Shown in pieces: positions 45,759-56,605 of a DNA stretch of 64,000 nucleotides. The stretch covers positions 1 to 64,000 of the forward strand of contig JAKSYS010000133.1 of NCBI GenBank assembly GCA_022925895.1, written 5' to 3'. Source of the DNA: Fragilaria crotonensis (taxonomy: Eukaryota; Bacillariophyta; Fragilariophyceae; Fragilariales; Fragilariaceae). Positions within the stretch are counted from its first letter, which is position 1. The number at the start of each line of letters is the position of its first letter. The translations under genes were made by a program, and so were the position numbers. Below the pieces are notes generated by a model, which saw only the letters and a program-made list of their open reading frames with translations, had not been told where the DNA came from and made no database searches.

Positions 45759-47609
45759 TTGAATCGAATTGCTGCTCCTTGCAGTTCGCCATTTTTGGAA
45801 TCTTTTCCTCATGGCTTGCCAGCATTGAAGTTTCTTCTTGTGGCTTTCTCAGTCGCGCTTGGGGTGGCACATGCTACTACTACGACGACTATCGAAGGAC
45901 GTTCGCCCGAGAGACTTCGAGGCGGTGCGTCTCCTCGTATAGATGCCTTCTCTTCTCAGTACTCCACCGCAGAAGGTCCCAAGGGCGACAACGATGCCAA
46001 GCTACGAAGTGGCGGCAACGAGAATTACTTCAAGGGAAAGAGTCTTGTTTATGACTCTCGTGAGGAAGGTAATAGGAACGAACACAAGATCGGGAGACAT
46101 CTCATGATGGACGGTCGCATGGGCAAGAAAATGGGTGGTCGTAGTGACGACGCTCAAAAGGAAGGCCATAATTTGAACCATAGTAATGACGGACCATCTG
46201 GCAAGGGTAGGGGCAAAAAGGGAGATGGCAATGCAGGTGTTGAGTCCCATAGTAATGACGGACCATCTGGCAAGGGTAGGGGCAAAAAGGGAGATGGCAA
46301 TGCAGGTGTTGAGTCCCCGACAACTCCCACTCTGGCTCCCTTCACCTTTGCACCTGTTGCTGATCCCAGTTCTGCCCCAGGCGCCCCAACCTCCTCCTCT
46401 TTGACACCGGAACAAGTTGAGTCCCCGACAACTCCCACTCTGGCTCCCTCCACCTTTGCACCTGCTGCAGATCCCAGTTCTGCCCCAGGCGCCCCAACCT
46501 CCTCCTCTTTGACACCGGAACAAATAGCCTGCAATTTTCTCAACATTTCATCTTTGACGGAATGCCGAGCGACAGTCGAAGTTCTTGAAAGTAACTTCCC
46601 TGATGATTCAACCATTCCCAGTGAGATTGGACTCTTGACTCAGTTGACCGCTCTAGAGTTCATCTTTGGCATGACTGGGAGTATTCCGTCATCCATGTCA
46701 CGCCTCACCAAATTGACGCTCTTGACTTTTTCCCAGACTACGTTGACTGGAACCTTCCCGTCGTCCTTGTCAAGTCTCACCCTGCTGGAACAGTTGGATA
46801 TACATGGTAATGATCTGTTGATTGGGGGCATTCCGTCGTTCTTGTCAAGCCTCACCAAGCTGGCGTACTTAAATGTCGGTGGAACTCAGGTGACTGGAAG
46901 TTTTCCGTCGTTCTTGTCAAGCCTCACCCAGCTCACATATTTGCAAATCGCTGACCTAAGTTTCACTGAGCCAATTCCGACGTGGCTTTCTAGTCTCACG
47001 AAGCTCCAAAGTTTAACGCTCTTCAACAACAATTTCTCAGGGTCGATCCCATCGTCCTTGTCAAGCCTCACCCAGCTGGAATATCTGTATTTGGATGGAA
47101 ATGCCTTGTTGACGGGGAGCGTTCCGTCAGTTTTGTCAAGCCTGACCCAACTGACGTACTTGTATGTCCACGGTACTCCTTGGACTGGGAGCCTTCCGTC
47201 ATCTTTGTCAAGCCTAACTAAGCTGACAAACTTGGTTCTCAGTAATGCTCGTTTGACTGGGACCATTCCCTCATGGCTCTCCACTCTCACAATGCTTGAA
47301 GATTTTTTTCTTCTCAACAACTTCTTGACCGGGACGATTCCATCGTCCTTGTCGATCCTCACCCAGCTCGATTCTTTGGGGCTTTCAAACAATACCTTGA
47401 CTGGGTCGATTCCAGCATCGTTTTCCAACCTCACGAATCTCCAGGTTTTTTACGTAGATGATACTGATTTGACAGGGAGCGTTCCGTCGGCCATGTGTTC
47501 ATTTAACACCTCCACATATGACATTACGATCTTGATTGACTGCGGCGAAATTGCATGCAGTTGTTGCAATGATGGTTCTGCCGACTTTTCAGACTATCCT
47601 TGCGAATAA
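45759..47609 (+). CDS. Secreted leucine-rich-repeat protein (plant-type LRR)
   Basis: A 616-codon open frame. A signal peptide (LKFLLVAFSVALGVAHA) is followed by a low-complexity region with two tandem internal duplications, a Pro/Ser/Thr stalk, a Cys-capped segment (CNFLNISSLTECRA), and about ten LRRs of the LSSLTQLxYLxLxxNxLTGSIPSS type. A Cys-rich cap (CGEIACSCCNDGSADF...CE) ends the protein. No membrane anchor or kinase is visible, so it is probably a cell-wall or extracellular binding protein. The frame begins at TTG; no in-frame ATG precedes the signal peptide. Either an upstream exon supplies it, or ATG-to-TTG change or a frameshift has removed it. The identity of the LRR region is secure, the 5' end is not. 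Confidence 0.75.
   Translation: MNRIAAPCSSPFLESFPHGLPALKFLLVAFSVALGVAHATTTTTIEGRSPERLRGGASPRIDAFSSQYSTAEGPKGDNDAKLRSGGNENYFKGKSLVYDSREEGNRNEHKIGRHLMMDGRMGKKMGGRSDDAQKEGHNLNHSNDGPSGKGRGKKGDGNAGVESHSNDGPSGKGRGKKGDGNAGVESPTTPTLAPFTFAPVADPSSAPGAPTSSSLTPEQVESPTTPTLAPSTFAPAADPSSAPGAPTSSSLTPEQIACNFLNISSLTECRATVEVLESNFPDDSTIPSEIGLLTQLTALEFIFGMTGSIPSSMSRLTKLTLLTFSQTTLTGTFPSSLSSLTLLEQLDIHGNDLLIGGIPSFLSSLTKLAYLNVGGTQVTGSFPSFLSSLTQLTYLQIADLSFTEPIPTWLSSLTKLQSLTLFNNNFSGSIPSSLSSLTQLEYLYLDGNALLTGSVPSVLSSLTQLTYLYVHGTPWTGSLPSSLSSLTKLTNLVLSNARLTGTIPSWLSTLTMLEDFFLLNNFLTGTIPSSLSILTQLDSLGLSNNTLTGSIPASFSNLTNLQVFYVDDTDLTGSVPSAMCSFNTSTYDITILIDCGEIACSCCNDGSADFSDYPCE
46179..46316 (+). repeat. 69-bp exact-looking tandem duplication in the LRR gene
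   Basis: Two consecutive in-frame copies of a 23-codon unit beginning HSNDGPSGKGRGKKG. By eye the DNA copies are identical, indicating a recent event. Confidence 0.85.
46308..46523 (+). repeat. 108-bp tandem duplication in the LRR gene stalk
   Basis: Two in-frame copies of a 36-codon Pro/Ser/Thr-rich unit beginning VESPTTPTLAP, differing by a few substitutions. It overlaps the end of the 69-bp duplication. Confidence 0.85.
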
Positions 47610-48511
47610 GTGCACGAGTTTAAGAGAAGATAATTGGCTTCCTCTCCCCTGTGCTGCAACGCTTGAAAGGAGAAGATGAAGCGGGGCACGTGCAGTGCAA
47701 CAATTTGCATGCAAACGACCGTCGAGTTTATGAACTATTGTGTAAAGCGTTAGTGTAAAGAGAAGAAGTTTGTCCTATTTTAGACTTCAGGATTTTCTTG
47801 GCACAAGGTTTCGCATACGAAATGAGACTTTGATGGGGTGAAATACAGAAGAAATCGAAATGGTGATCAAATCAGGACGGTACGACATACAACACGGGGT
47901 TTATCTAGCTAATTCTGGCAGTGGTCTTCGGTGTCGGGTATTGTAGAATGCGAAATGAGGATGTGCTTCCGACGTCAGATTACCATGGTATTGCATATGC
48001 AAGTCAACCAACTAACGGGTGGTCTCAACCCAATCTCGCCGCCGGCAAGGTCTTCTCCCGCATCTTTCTCGCGACGTGGTCCTGTCCACCTGGAACCCTC
48101 CTTGTCCTGCATTCGCTTGTGTAACGTCGACTCTTCATGCACAATTCGGCAAATAGTATCTCCATCAACGGCGTAGCTGCGCAGGCAACGAGGGTGGCCC
48201 TCACTGCAAGAATTCCATTTCGCCACCATGCAATTCAACGGTTTCATAAGTTGTTCGAACAACAATAAGAAATATTGGATGATGATGCCTCTTTTGTAGT
48301 GGCTTTGTCGTCATCGTTGTAAGCATGTTGATGTTGATGTGGTTGTTGATGATGATCTCTTGCTTCCATACAACACACGCACATGCAAGGTATTTGGCAG
48401 TAGATAAGTGATCGGGTGATGGTGGAGTTCGGATGCTGTCAAACCGATGCGCCGGCGCAGGAGCACGCTTCTGTTGTAGGCCACGTCGTCGTAGTCAATG
48501 CTGTTGGGATT
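47610..48511. other. Intergenic region
   Basis: A minus-strand ATG frame at 47975-48247 (90 codons, MKPLNCMVAKWNSC...) has some coding character but no family. The segment 48,260-48,380 is rich in TGATGATG and TTGTTG repeats. Otherwise nothing identifiable. Confidence 0.4.
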
Positions 48512-49561
48512 TCAGAGAGGAGCTTCACCCGATGATACGAGCCCTTGTTTCCGCTGTTCTTCGCGCTTCTGAGCAGCAGCTTTCCTGTGCTGTTCGTTTG
48601 CAAGAATGATATCCCAACTTGGGTCGAAACGATGAGTCGGTAACAGTTCTTTCGCGCGGCGAAGAATAGCAGCTTGTCCCAAGTGAAGCAACGGGCAAGT
48701 TTTCTGACTGCTTCTCCAGGATTCCACTAAAAGTCGAACCACATTAGGATCGCTCGCGCATAGCTCTGCGCTTTCCATGCACTTTTCCGCCATGTTGATA
48801 AGTGTAGAGGAGGACCTAAACACTCCTTCGCGCCATGGATCGGAAGAAGCTGGTAATGAAAGTGTATCATCGTCATCCTGGCCAGAACCGTACTTTAGCC
48901 TCCAGATGAGCATCTCCGAAACACCACAATTGTGCAACAACGTGCAGTTTTCCGTGGTCGAGTGTGTAACGTTGCGCAATGCCCCAATCGCACACGTCAA
49001 CAATTTCAGGTGGAGGTTGTCAAGCTCATTCCAGTAGACACCGTCGTATTTCCTCAAATATTCTGACAGAAGCTGCATCCCACCCATGTCATCAAAGGAT
49101 ATTGTTCGCAGCGCCTCGCGAGTACCTGCCGACCCACACGCTAAATCACGAATGGCTCCCAAACAAGCAATCGCGAGTCGGACCATCGATTCGACCTCTT
49201 CATCGATACACGTCGTCGATTCTCGTGGAGCCGGAATTTTACAACGTAGTTCTGTGAGTGTGAAAAGAAGAGCATGGAGAGCGCCCGCATGGCGCAATTC
49301 TTCTCCGCGTTCTCCACGGCACAGCGCCATACTTCCCATTTGCAATTCCACCAATTTGGTCCTTTCGCGATACTCCACGTCGACGGATTGAATGAGAGAC
49401 ATGAGTTGCCCTGTATCAAGTTCCGAATATTTTCCGTCGGACTGCGACTCAATCAACTCATCATCTCCGTTGTCACCAAAGGCAAACCCACCGCCGAACC
49501 AGGAAGTGTCCTCGTCGAGAGCATCGTCGTATTCATCTCCGAGTTCCTCGTCATTCTCCAT
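48512..49561 (-). CDS. Armadillo-like helical repeat protein
   Basis: 349 residues from ATG 49561; the longer open frame begins at TTG 49600. An acidic N-terminus with a WFGGGFAFGDNG patch precedes helical repeats with armadillo-type spacing: HAGALHALLFTLTELRC, LAIACLGAIRDLACGSAGTREAL, LLTCAIGALRNVTHSTTENC. The C-terminal tail is charged (QHRKAAAQKREEQRKQ). Such folds usually bind proteins; no catalytic motif is visible. The frame is uninterrupted, and an upstream exon cannot be excluded. Confidence 0.6.
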   Translation of the reverse strand: MENDEELGDEYDDALDEDTSWFGGGFAFGDNGDDELIESQSDGKYSELDTGQLMSLIQSVDVEYRERTKLVELQMGSMALCRGERGEELRHAGALHALLFTLTELRCKIPAPRESTTCIDEEVESMVRLAIACLGAIRDLACGSAGTREALRTISFDDMGGMQLLSEYLRKYDGVYWNELDNLHLKLLTCAIGALRNVTHSTTENCTLLHNCGVSEMLIWRLKYGSGQDDDDTLSLPASSDPWREGVFRSSSTLINMAEKCMESAELCASDPNVVRLLVESWRSSQKTCPLLHLGQAAILRRAKELLPTHRFDPSWDIILANEQHRKAAAQKREEQRKQGLVSSGEAPL

Positions 49562-49902
49562 ACTTTCAGCTGTTATCCAGTATCGAAGATCAGTTGACAA
49601 ATTGCTAAATCTCTTCTTATAATGATAGCAATTGCGATGGTCGACAACTAAGCGACCATCCAGACTGGAGGTGATGAGATCGAGGAGGCTGCATACGTCG
49701 GATGTTCGGTGGTGAACTGGTGTGCAATCTGCTCAAGTGGTTGTACATCATAGTTGTGCTTGTGATGGAGAGTGGAGAGTAGTACATACTAGTAGTTGTA
49801 GTACCAGGTATCATACTTGTATGCACATTACCGGTAGTCATCAGTTTGAGCATTGAGCGTAGTACCAGTCGTAGCAGTATTCGTATGCATGGTACCGTAT
49901 TA
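49562..49902. other. Intergenic region up to the retrotransposon
   Basis: GTAC-containing palindromes at about 49,785-49,900, abutting the target-site duplication of the copia element. Confidence 0.5.
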
Positions 49903-49907
49903 GGTTA
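49903..49907. repeat. Target-site duplication, left copy (GGTTA)
   Basis: GGTTA directly precedes the left LTR and recurs at 61828-61832 directly after the right LTR, as expected for integrase-made 5-bp duplications. Confidence 0.9.
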
Positions 49908-50812
49908 TGATGGATTCTGCGTGCGAGCGCGGAGTGGAGGCCAGACCATGGTTAAATCGGGCGCACGCCAGACCGGGGTCGCAGGCAGGTGGTGACGTCA
50001 CGGTGACGGTATCGGTCGCTACAGTACGAACGTTGGCCGGTGGTACGGTTTCAGGACTACTGGATGCTACGCTAGCGGCAGAGGAAGCGGGAGTGCTAGT
50101 AGCAAACGCGACGGTATACGCGTGGGAGTCTACTGGACGGGTATACTGAGCTACGGTATGACTAGGCGTAACTACAGTACATGTAGACGTAGACACAGTG
50201 CTAGTAGGCGAAGCAACTGTGCTGGTATCTGTAGGTACGATGCAAGTAGATGGTGCTACGTTGCGCGTAGGTGACACTACAGTATGTGGACGTGGGTGGA
50301 GTCCTACGGTGACGTCGGTAGCCAAGTGGGTACTAGTACACTGGCTATCGCTACAGGGGGACTGATCCGTGACGACGGCGGGTAAAATGTCGTCATGGTC
50401 AGTTACGCTGCTACGAAAATTGTACATTGTGGAAAATTGGGGGCCGGACTAAATATATTTACAGTGGTAGACAAATTTGTGAGAAATCGTTGATCACAAG
50501 TGAGTGATCAACTTCGTTTGATGAGTGTTTCTGAGGAACACTCAGGAACACAAATGAAACGGTGCACGTCTGAAGAGTGCACGTCTGAAAAGGTGTACGT
50601 CTGAAGAGGTCGTACGAGGCCGAGCGTTGGGCGAGAAAATGGTCGTTTATGCAACGAACGACATGAAAACGATCGTTACAATTTCTGAGTGGGATATGAT
50701 TCCCGTACGACAGTAACGATACGACGTATACTGTTTACTAGCCTAATGTGAAGTGTCGTACTGAATAATGTAGATAGTAAAAATACGTAGGAGCGGTACT
50801 AAAAGTCTGTCA
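49908..50812 (-). repeat. 3' LTR of the copia element (left)
   Basis: 905 bp. On the minus strand it starts TGACAGACTTTTAGTACC and ends GCAGAATCCATCA. It contains a 175-codon Thr/Ser/Val-rich open frame (ATG 50427) built on degenerate short repeats, and a TATA-like TAAATATATTT in the + sequence near 50,450. Confidence 0.93.
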
Positions 50813-50820
50813 CCCCTCTT
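50813..50820 (-). promoter_or_regulatory. Polypurine tract of the copia element
   Basis: AAGAGGGG (minus strand) abuts the start of the 3' LTR, the expected position for the plus-strand DNA primer. Confidence 0.75.
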
Positions 50821-50823
50821 GAA

Positions 50824-51504
50824 TCAGATCTCCGTAGAAATTGGTGATGGAGAAAGTAGGTGATCAGGGAGTTTGCAAAAGATTTTGTCAAGGTGAGGAT
50901 CAATCTTGGAGGATGTCTGAGTTTTGGTTAGGATGTCAGCAAGTTGAGAGTCACAAGGGATCCAATAGAGTTGATGAGTACCATCTTGTTGGCCTTGGCG
51001 GACAAAGTGAAAGCGTCTTTCAATGTGGCGAGTTTTGCGAGTTAGTTTGCCATTCTTGGCGATTTGAACAGTTGCTTCATTGTCAATCATAAGGACAGAT
51101 GGGATTGTAGGTAAACGTTGGGAAGATTCGCGCCATTGTTTAGTGCCAAGGTATGTCATATCATATAAGAGCATTCTGATGTGGGCAGTAGCCATAGTTG
51201 CAGAGCAGGCTGCCATGTATTCAGCTTCAGAGGTTGACATTGCAATTGGGGTAGGCATTGTTGAGTTGGCTTCAATGAGAGCACCATTGTGAAAGATCAT
51301 GTATCCAACAGTTGATCTGCCAGTGTCAGGGCAATCTTGCCAGCTGGCATCAGAGAAGACAGTCAGGTCAGAGTATGGAATGCTGTGTTGGGCACAGATA
51401 CTATAGATTGGGTTAGAGGTGCCATCAGGATAGAATTTCAAGGCATAGCTGGGTCGGCGTCTGAGATAGCCAAATAACCAGATAAGGGCGGAAGTCAAGT
51501 TCAC
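50824..51504 (-). CDS. Copia pol: RNase H region
   Basis: 227 codons ending next to the PPT. SDASWQDCPDTGRSTVGYMIF and STSEAEYMAACSATMA give the catalytic Asp/Glu of copia RNase H; DNEATVQIAKN, the HIERRFHFVR block and ADILTK follow in the usual order. It is one frame off the RT segment, joined near 51,501. Confidence 0.88.
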   Translation of the reverse strand: MNLTSALIWLFGYLRRRPSYALKFYPDGTSNPIYSICAQHSIPYSDLTVFSDASWQDCPDTGRSTVGYMIFHNGALIEANSTMPTPIAMSTSEAEYMAACSATMATAHIRMLLYDMTYLGTKQWRESSQRLPTIPSVLMIDNEATVQIAKNGKLTRKTRHIERRFHFVRQGQQDGTHQLYWIPCDSQLADILTKTQTSSKIDPHLDKIFCKLPDHLLSPSPISTEI

Positions 51505-52499
51505 CGGGCAGATGCAGGCTTTTGCAAGTTTGCAGACTGCAAAAGGATATCGGCTCGTGTGTTATATGCTAGATAAAGTAGGGTGCATACGGCTGAGCGA
51601 AACGGGAGGCGGGAATGTCTTTTCTCAATTATAGACTTGTCATGATCGGTGACAGGGCGGTTATCTTTGGTGAAGACGTAATCGGGTGGGAAGGGAGTTT
51701 CGCGTTCAGGGAATTCGGAATCTGGGTCATAACGTTGGAGAGCGTTTAAGACATATCGGTGTTGGTCTAGAGTGTAAGTGGAATCTTTGTGGCGGTGGAT
51801 GCGCATTTGCAGGAACCATTGTGCAGGACCAAGGAATTTCACGTCAAAGCGGTTGCGGACGGAATCTTCGAAAGATTTCTCGATGGAATCATTGCTTCCA
51901 ACATAAAGCATGTCATCAACGAAGAATAGGAGGCGAAGCCATTGGTTGTGTTTGTCATAGTAAACAAAATAGGATGGTTCTGCTTGGGATTGAATGAATC
52001 CTTGAGAGTAAAGCCATTCAGAGAATTCAATGTTCCAATATTTGCCTGAGTAGACAAGGCCATAGATTCCTTTGTCAAGAAGAAGTGGGACTCCAAAGTA
52101 TTTGGCATATTCTGGGAAGTGGTAAGCAAGGTAAAGTGGCAGGATCACAAAGTGACGTCCAATAACTTTGGCTTGAAGATAGGCTCAATGAAGTCAGCAC
52201 CTTTAAGGATGCGGCGGAAAGCACAGGTTTTGGATATGAGGAGCTTGACCCCTCTTGAAGATGCACAGGGTGACCATGTGTCTTCAAAGGTTGAGGATCT
52301 CAATTGGGATAGTGTTAGATTTATTTACTTTCTTGGTGTTTTCCTCTCTTTGTTTGAGTAGTTGTTGCTGGTACTTTGCTTTAGTTTTCTTGATTCTTCT
52401 CTTTTCCATGTCGTGCGCAACAAGGCGGGCTTTGAGTTTGTCAAGTTTGCCAGATGCTGTTTGCTTTGCTTTGAGCACAAGTTTAACTGGGATAATCAA
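51501..52499 (-). pseudogene. Copia pol: reverse transcriptase, frameshifted
   Basis: Begins with IIPVKLVLKAK and KARLVAHD (52284-52499), continues through DTWSPCASSRG in another frame, then YGLVYSGKYW and RLLFFVDDMLYVGS. The catalytic VDD of the YxDD box lies near 51,910-51,919. At least two frame changes (about 52,290 and 52,140) interrupt it. A KARLVA...EEN segment seems longer and more basic than in typical relatives. Confidence 0.82.
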
Positions 52500-52504
52500 T
52501 TCAT

Positions 52505-53118
52505 CTACATGGGGTTTCTGGCCAGGATGAAGGTACCATGATCAATGAGGTTCTTGATTTCCATTTTGATTGCATGAAGCCAGGCAGAGCGGATGTCATC
52601 ATCAAGTTTGAGGACAGCTTGAAAGGATTGGGGTTCTGGCAAGTATTTATCAACAGGATCATCATTTTCTGTGGATGTGTCAGCAGAGGCATCAAGGGTA
52701 AGCATGGCAGTGTGGATAGGGTCAATGGATGGTGGTGATTCAGCACATTCTTGGAAGTAAAGTGTCATCTCTTTCTGAAGGGGTGTGTGTCTCTTCTGGT
52801 GATGAGTGAGGTTGAGCAATTGAGGTGCAGGTGGTGTTGGACCAGGTTGTAGATCATCATCATCAGTGTCATCATCATTGTCAATAGTCTCAATGGGAAG
52901 GGGATGCTTATCATTGTTAGTGGGTTCTTCAATGAAGGAAGAGGGATTGATTCCAAGGTTGGCAACAGATCCAGTTTGGTGAATGATGGTGGGTTCTGAA
53001 TTCTCAACATTTTCAAGTCCATTAGGGTCCATGTGAGAGCGGATGGGAATGGCTCCAGCAAAGGGTTTGGAGTCAAAAGCAAGGGCAGAGCTGAAATCTT
53101 CATCAAAATAAGCGTCAC
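52505..53118 (-). pseudogene. Copia pol: integrase-to-RT linker
   Basis: Acidic and Pro-rich linker (DDDTDDDD, PGPTPPAPQ) ending in the SAWLHAIKMEIKNLIDHGTF block that normally opens the copia RT region. It reads in a different frame from both neighbours. Confidence 0.65.
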
Positions 53119-53231
53119 GGGTTGTGATAATTCGTTGAGGATGGTCTGGGAATAGACAAGCCAGCCAGCAGAGTTTTCAGGGAATCAATAAAAGTTCCAC
53201 GGGATGCGTTGGAGCTGTTGTTTATAAGTGA

Positions 53232-53899
53232 TTAACTTGTTCCGAAAGGTCGGTTCGTAACGTTTGAAATAGACTGGGCATCCAAATACGCGGAAGTTGA
53301 TGAGGCTGGGTTTTCGGCCATAACTATAGTGGAAGGGGTTGTAGGATTTCCATCTTGATCAGTAACATTCTTTGCAGGGCAAGCATTGACAATTTGGACT
53401 GCATAGGCATGAGCATGGTGAAAGAAGGCACCTCCAAGTCTGGCAGTGTTGAGCAGAGTGTTTGCAATGTTGTGGACTTCTCTCCATTTGGCTTCACAAA
53501 TTCCATTCATTTCTTGATGTTCAGGGCTGCAGCTTCAACTTTGATTCCAAGATTGGTGCAAGTTGAGATAAATTTGGCTGAAGTAAATGCTGTTCCAGCA
53601 TCAGTGCGGATAAAGCGGACAGATTGGGTGCGGCCAAGAAGTTCTGATTGTGTGAGCCAAGATTGCAGGGCAGTGAGAATGGATAAGGTGCTTTCAGTGG
53701 GTAGTCCAATCCAACCAGTTAGTTTGCCAGGAGTTGTCACAATGAAAAGGTAAGCAGAATAGTTAGTGCTAGTTGTCAGGCCAAAGCGGAATGGGTTTCT
53801 TAGAAGGTCAAGGTGAAGTTGATGGAATGGTTCTGAACCTTGGCGGAGTGGGACTTTGCTTCTGGCGCGTTTTGGCTGATTGAAATTCTGATTGGCCAA
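53232..53899 (-). pseudogene. Copia pol: integrase core, frameshifted
   Basis: LHLDLL and FIRTDAGTAFTS supply the two Asp residues of the DDE triad; the Glu lies in NGICEAKWREV after a frame change near 53,507-53,510. The second segment continues with the NIANTLLNTARLGGAFFHHA helix, usual for copia integrases, and ends at 53232. Confidence 0.82.
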
Positions 53900-54633
53900 G
53901 TTTGAGTGTCAGTGGCTGGTGACAAAATGTGATCATTCCAAACATGGTGAAGGGATCCAGTCATAAGATTGCGGAAATTACGATGTGCAAGGCGACGGGA
54001 TGTGATCTCAAGTGGCAAGGTTGCAGTGGGTTGGTCTGGGTTTGGATTGGTTGAAGTGTCCAAGTGTTGCTCAAAAGTGATGGCAGGTGAGTTTGAAGTG
54101 TCATCAGAAGTTGTGTTGGGTTGGGAAGTCATGGAGAAAGCTTGTTCAGAGGGTAGCTCTTGAAGGATGGTTGGCCATGTGTATGTTGAGTTGTTGGGAA
54201 AGCGGATTGTGGTTGCTCTGTTCTGGATGATGACTGTGAAGTTTTGGGTGGCAGAGATGGCAGTCAGGGAAAGCAGACGGTGACTAAGACCTTCAATGTA
54301 GTAAACATCAGCAAGACCAAGGATAGCTTTCTGTCCTTCTGTGGTTGTAAAGAAACAGTCAGTTGTGCCTTTGAAAGTGGATATCTTGGTGGTTCCATCA
54401 GCAAGGGAAACAGGTACATGGCAGGGTTCAACATCATGGAGATCACTGAAAACAGGAGTGTAGTGACTTGTGGCACCACTGTCAGGGAGCCAATTATCAA
54501 GATCTGGTGGTCCAAAGCGCTGATATGTAGACATGGGATCATCTGGGAAATATTCAATTGCATCAGTGCTGGGAGGTGAGTGTGACATGGAGGGTACAAA
54601 ATCATTGTCAGTCAGTGATGGGTTGATTTCCAT
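53800..54633 (-). CDS. Copia pol: protease and pre-integrase zinc region
   Basis: Starts at ATG 54633, immediately after the gag stop and in the same frame. NWLPDSGATSHYT (Asp of DSG near 54,483) is the aspartic protease active site. GLSHRLLSLTAI and later SRRLAHRNFRNL correspond to the pre-integrase His/Cys region. The frame ends at 53800 because of a shift near 53,880. Confidence 0.85.
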   Translation of the reverse strand: MEINPSLTDNDFVPSMSHSPPSTDAIEYFPDDPMSTYQRFGPPDLDNWLPDSGATSHYTPVFSDLHDVEPCHVPVSLADGTTKISTFKGTTDCFFTTTEGQKAILGLADVYYIEGLSHRLLSLTAISATQNFTVIIQNRATTIRFPNNSTYTWPTILQELPSEQAFSMTSQPNTTSDDTSNSPAITFEQHLDTSTNPNPDQPTATLPLEITSRRLAHRNFRNLMTGSLHHVWNDHILSPATDTQTWPIRISISQNAPEAKSHSAKVQNHSINFTLTF

Positions 54634-56414
54634 TTAGGGCAAGTTGGTATCAGGCCAGATTGTTGGTGGTCCATTGTTAAAGACAGGGTTGGTGTTTGAT
54701 GAAGCAAGGAAGGCTTGATGGTAATGAGTTGTTTCAGCATGAGGTGAAGATGAATCAGTGACAAAATAAGCTCTGTGATTTCTGGGAGCAGTGTTCTCAT
54801 TATTGGTTGGTGATCTTGGGTTTCCTCCATTTCTGTTATTGGTGTTCTGAGGTCTGTTAGTTGCAGTTGGGCATTGTCTTGCATAGTGACCAGTTCTTCC
54901 ACAATTGTTACAAACTATGTTGGTGGCATTATTGGGTGAAGGATTTGGCCGAAATGGGGTGGAATTGCTCTGCGGTCGACGCTGGTTATTGGAATTTGAT
55001 GAAGTTGGTCGCAAGGGCGGTCGGTTGCCATGATTCGGTCTAGGTGGCGGAGCGTTGCGACGATTGTTTTGGTGATTGTTCGGACGGTTTGAATGCTGAT
55101 TTTGGTTGCTCTGGGGTCTGATTGGTGGCCGATTGCTGCTGCTGTTTTGTTGGGTATAAGGTCGCAAAATTGAGCTGAGAGCTTGATGTTGTCGCGGGTG
55201 AATTGTTTCTGGAAAGTCGGACGATGGGTGGGACGATGGAATTGTTGACGGGCAGCATTGGCATGTTGGTTATAATTGCGTTGATTTTGTGATGGCAAAG
55301 TTAGGCCGCGGGATTCGTCAATATTCAAAAGATGGCTCTCAAGTTCGGAGAAAGCGGGCAATTCTTCATCGTTAAGTTCGGCTCTGCGGAGGTCGGCATC
55401 AAAACGTTGGTAAGAGGCAGCATAAAAATGGTGATTGCTTCCACCGCGAATGGCTCTTTTAATAAGATCTGCGTCAGTATTGGGAATGCCGGCGTGGTAG
55501 CAATCGCGCGTCAAAACTCGGATGCGATTCAAATAGGAGGTTGCAACTTCATTGTGGCCTTGTTTGATTGAATAAAAGGCTTCTCTTGTGCGTTCAACAT
55601 GATCTGGAGTAAGCGGGGCACAATGTCGGCGGAGAGTAAAGATTGCAGTTCTGGCATCTGGTGGGCCATCAATAATGTGTTTCTGGCAAGGGTCACAAAC
55701 ATGTGTAAAGATTAGGTTGTAAATTGCAGTGCCAATGAAGGGATGGGAGTAGGAAATCTGTTTGGGCCAAAGATCAAAGACTTGGCGTGTCCAGGGAGAG
55801 ATGTTACAAACGATGCGGAGGTTATCCATGAAGGCATTGAATTGTCGGCGTCGGGCGACAAGATCGGTTGGATAAGAAAGTTTGCGGAGATTGGCATTTT
55901 TGGCATATTTCAAAAGGGTTTTAGTTAAATCTTCAATGGGTGGATAAGTGAAGTCAGTTCTGGTTGAAGAAGTTAGTGCATCTGGGGATTGCAAAGGGAT
56001 CTGAGGAGGGTCATCCTGTTGGTCTTCATTGTCTTCATCATCAGTAAAGAATGTTTCATGAATTGGAGGATAGGCAAAAGTTGGATGCTTTGCAGGTTTG
56101 TCCTTTGCTGCAGGTTTGGAAGGATTGTCTGTCTTTGGTGAAGAGGATGTTTCAATTTGGGTGTCTGGTTGCACAGATTTTGGAGAGAATTTGTGTTACA
56201 GTTCGTGAAAGGCGTTTCAAAGGGTTTTCGGCAGGTGTGTCAATTTCTTGAGCTTGGACGTCAGAAGATGGCTGATTTGCATCAATATTTGGCGTTTCGT
56301 GTCGGGAAATGTCAGTTTCGGAAGAATTGTCAGAAGTATCTGGATCTGCAGTTTCTGGTTCAATTTCAGGGGATTTTCTTCTTGAAGAGACGATCTACGG
56401 GTGCGGACAACCAT
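54634..56414 (-). pseudogene. Copia gag, frameshifted
   Basis: Starts at ATG 56414 (MVVRTRRSSL). An acidic leader is followed by a UBN2-like capsid region (YPTDLVARRRQFNAF, PFIGTAIYNLIF, ARTAIFTLRRHCAPLT, YLNRIRVLTRDCYHAG), then an Asn/Gln/Pro/Arg-rich tail with a CCHC zinc knuckle CNNCGRTGHYARQC at about 54,871-54,912. Frame changes occur near 56,180-56,390 and near 55,170. The final stop TAA (54634-54636) is followed directly by the pol ATG. Confidence 0.82.
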
Positions 56415-56605
56415 AAGGGCTGTGTGTTCACAAAAGATGATTCTTGTTTGTCCAATTGAAATCTTACTACATTACAATTACTGCTGTCCATTCTTGTAGC
56501 ATTTACACCAATGTGTCTGTACAGGCAAGAAGGATCAGGTAAGTTGCAAGTAGTAACCTGGTTGTTAAAGAGACTAGTGTTCACACCAGACTCACCAGGG
56601 GTTGC

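Noticed and set aside
46886-47434. 182-codon minus-strand frame with apparent repeats (WVRLDKDDG)
   Set aside because: Mirror image of the LRR repeats on the plus strand.
49907-50149. Two 80-codon plus-strand frames, one in each LTR
   Set aside because: Antisense of the longer LTR frame; present twice only because LTRs are duplicated.
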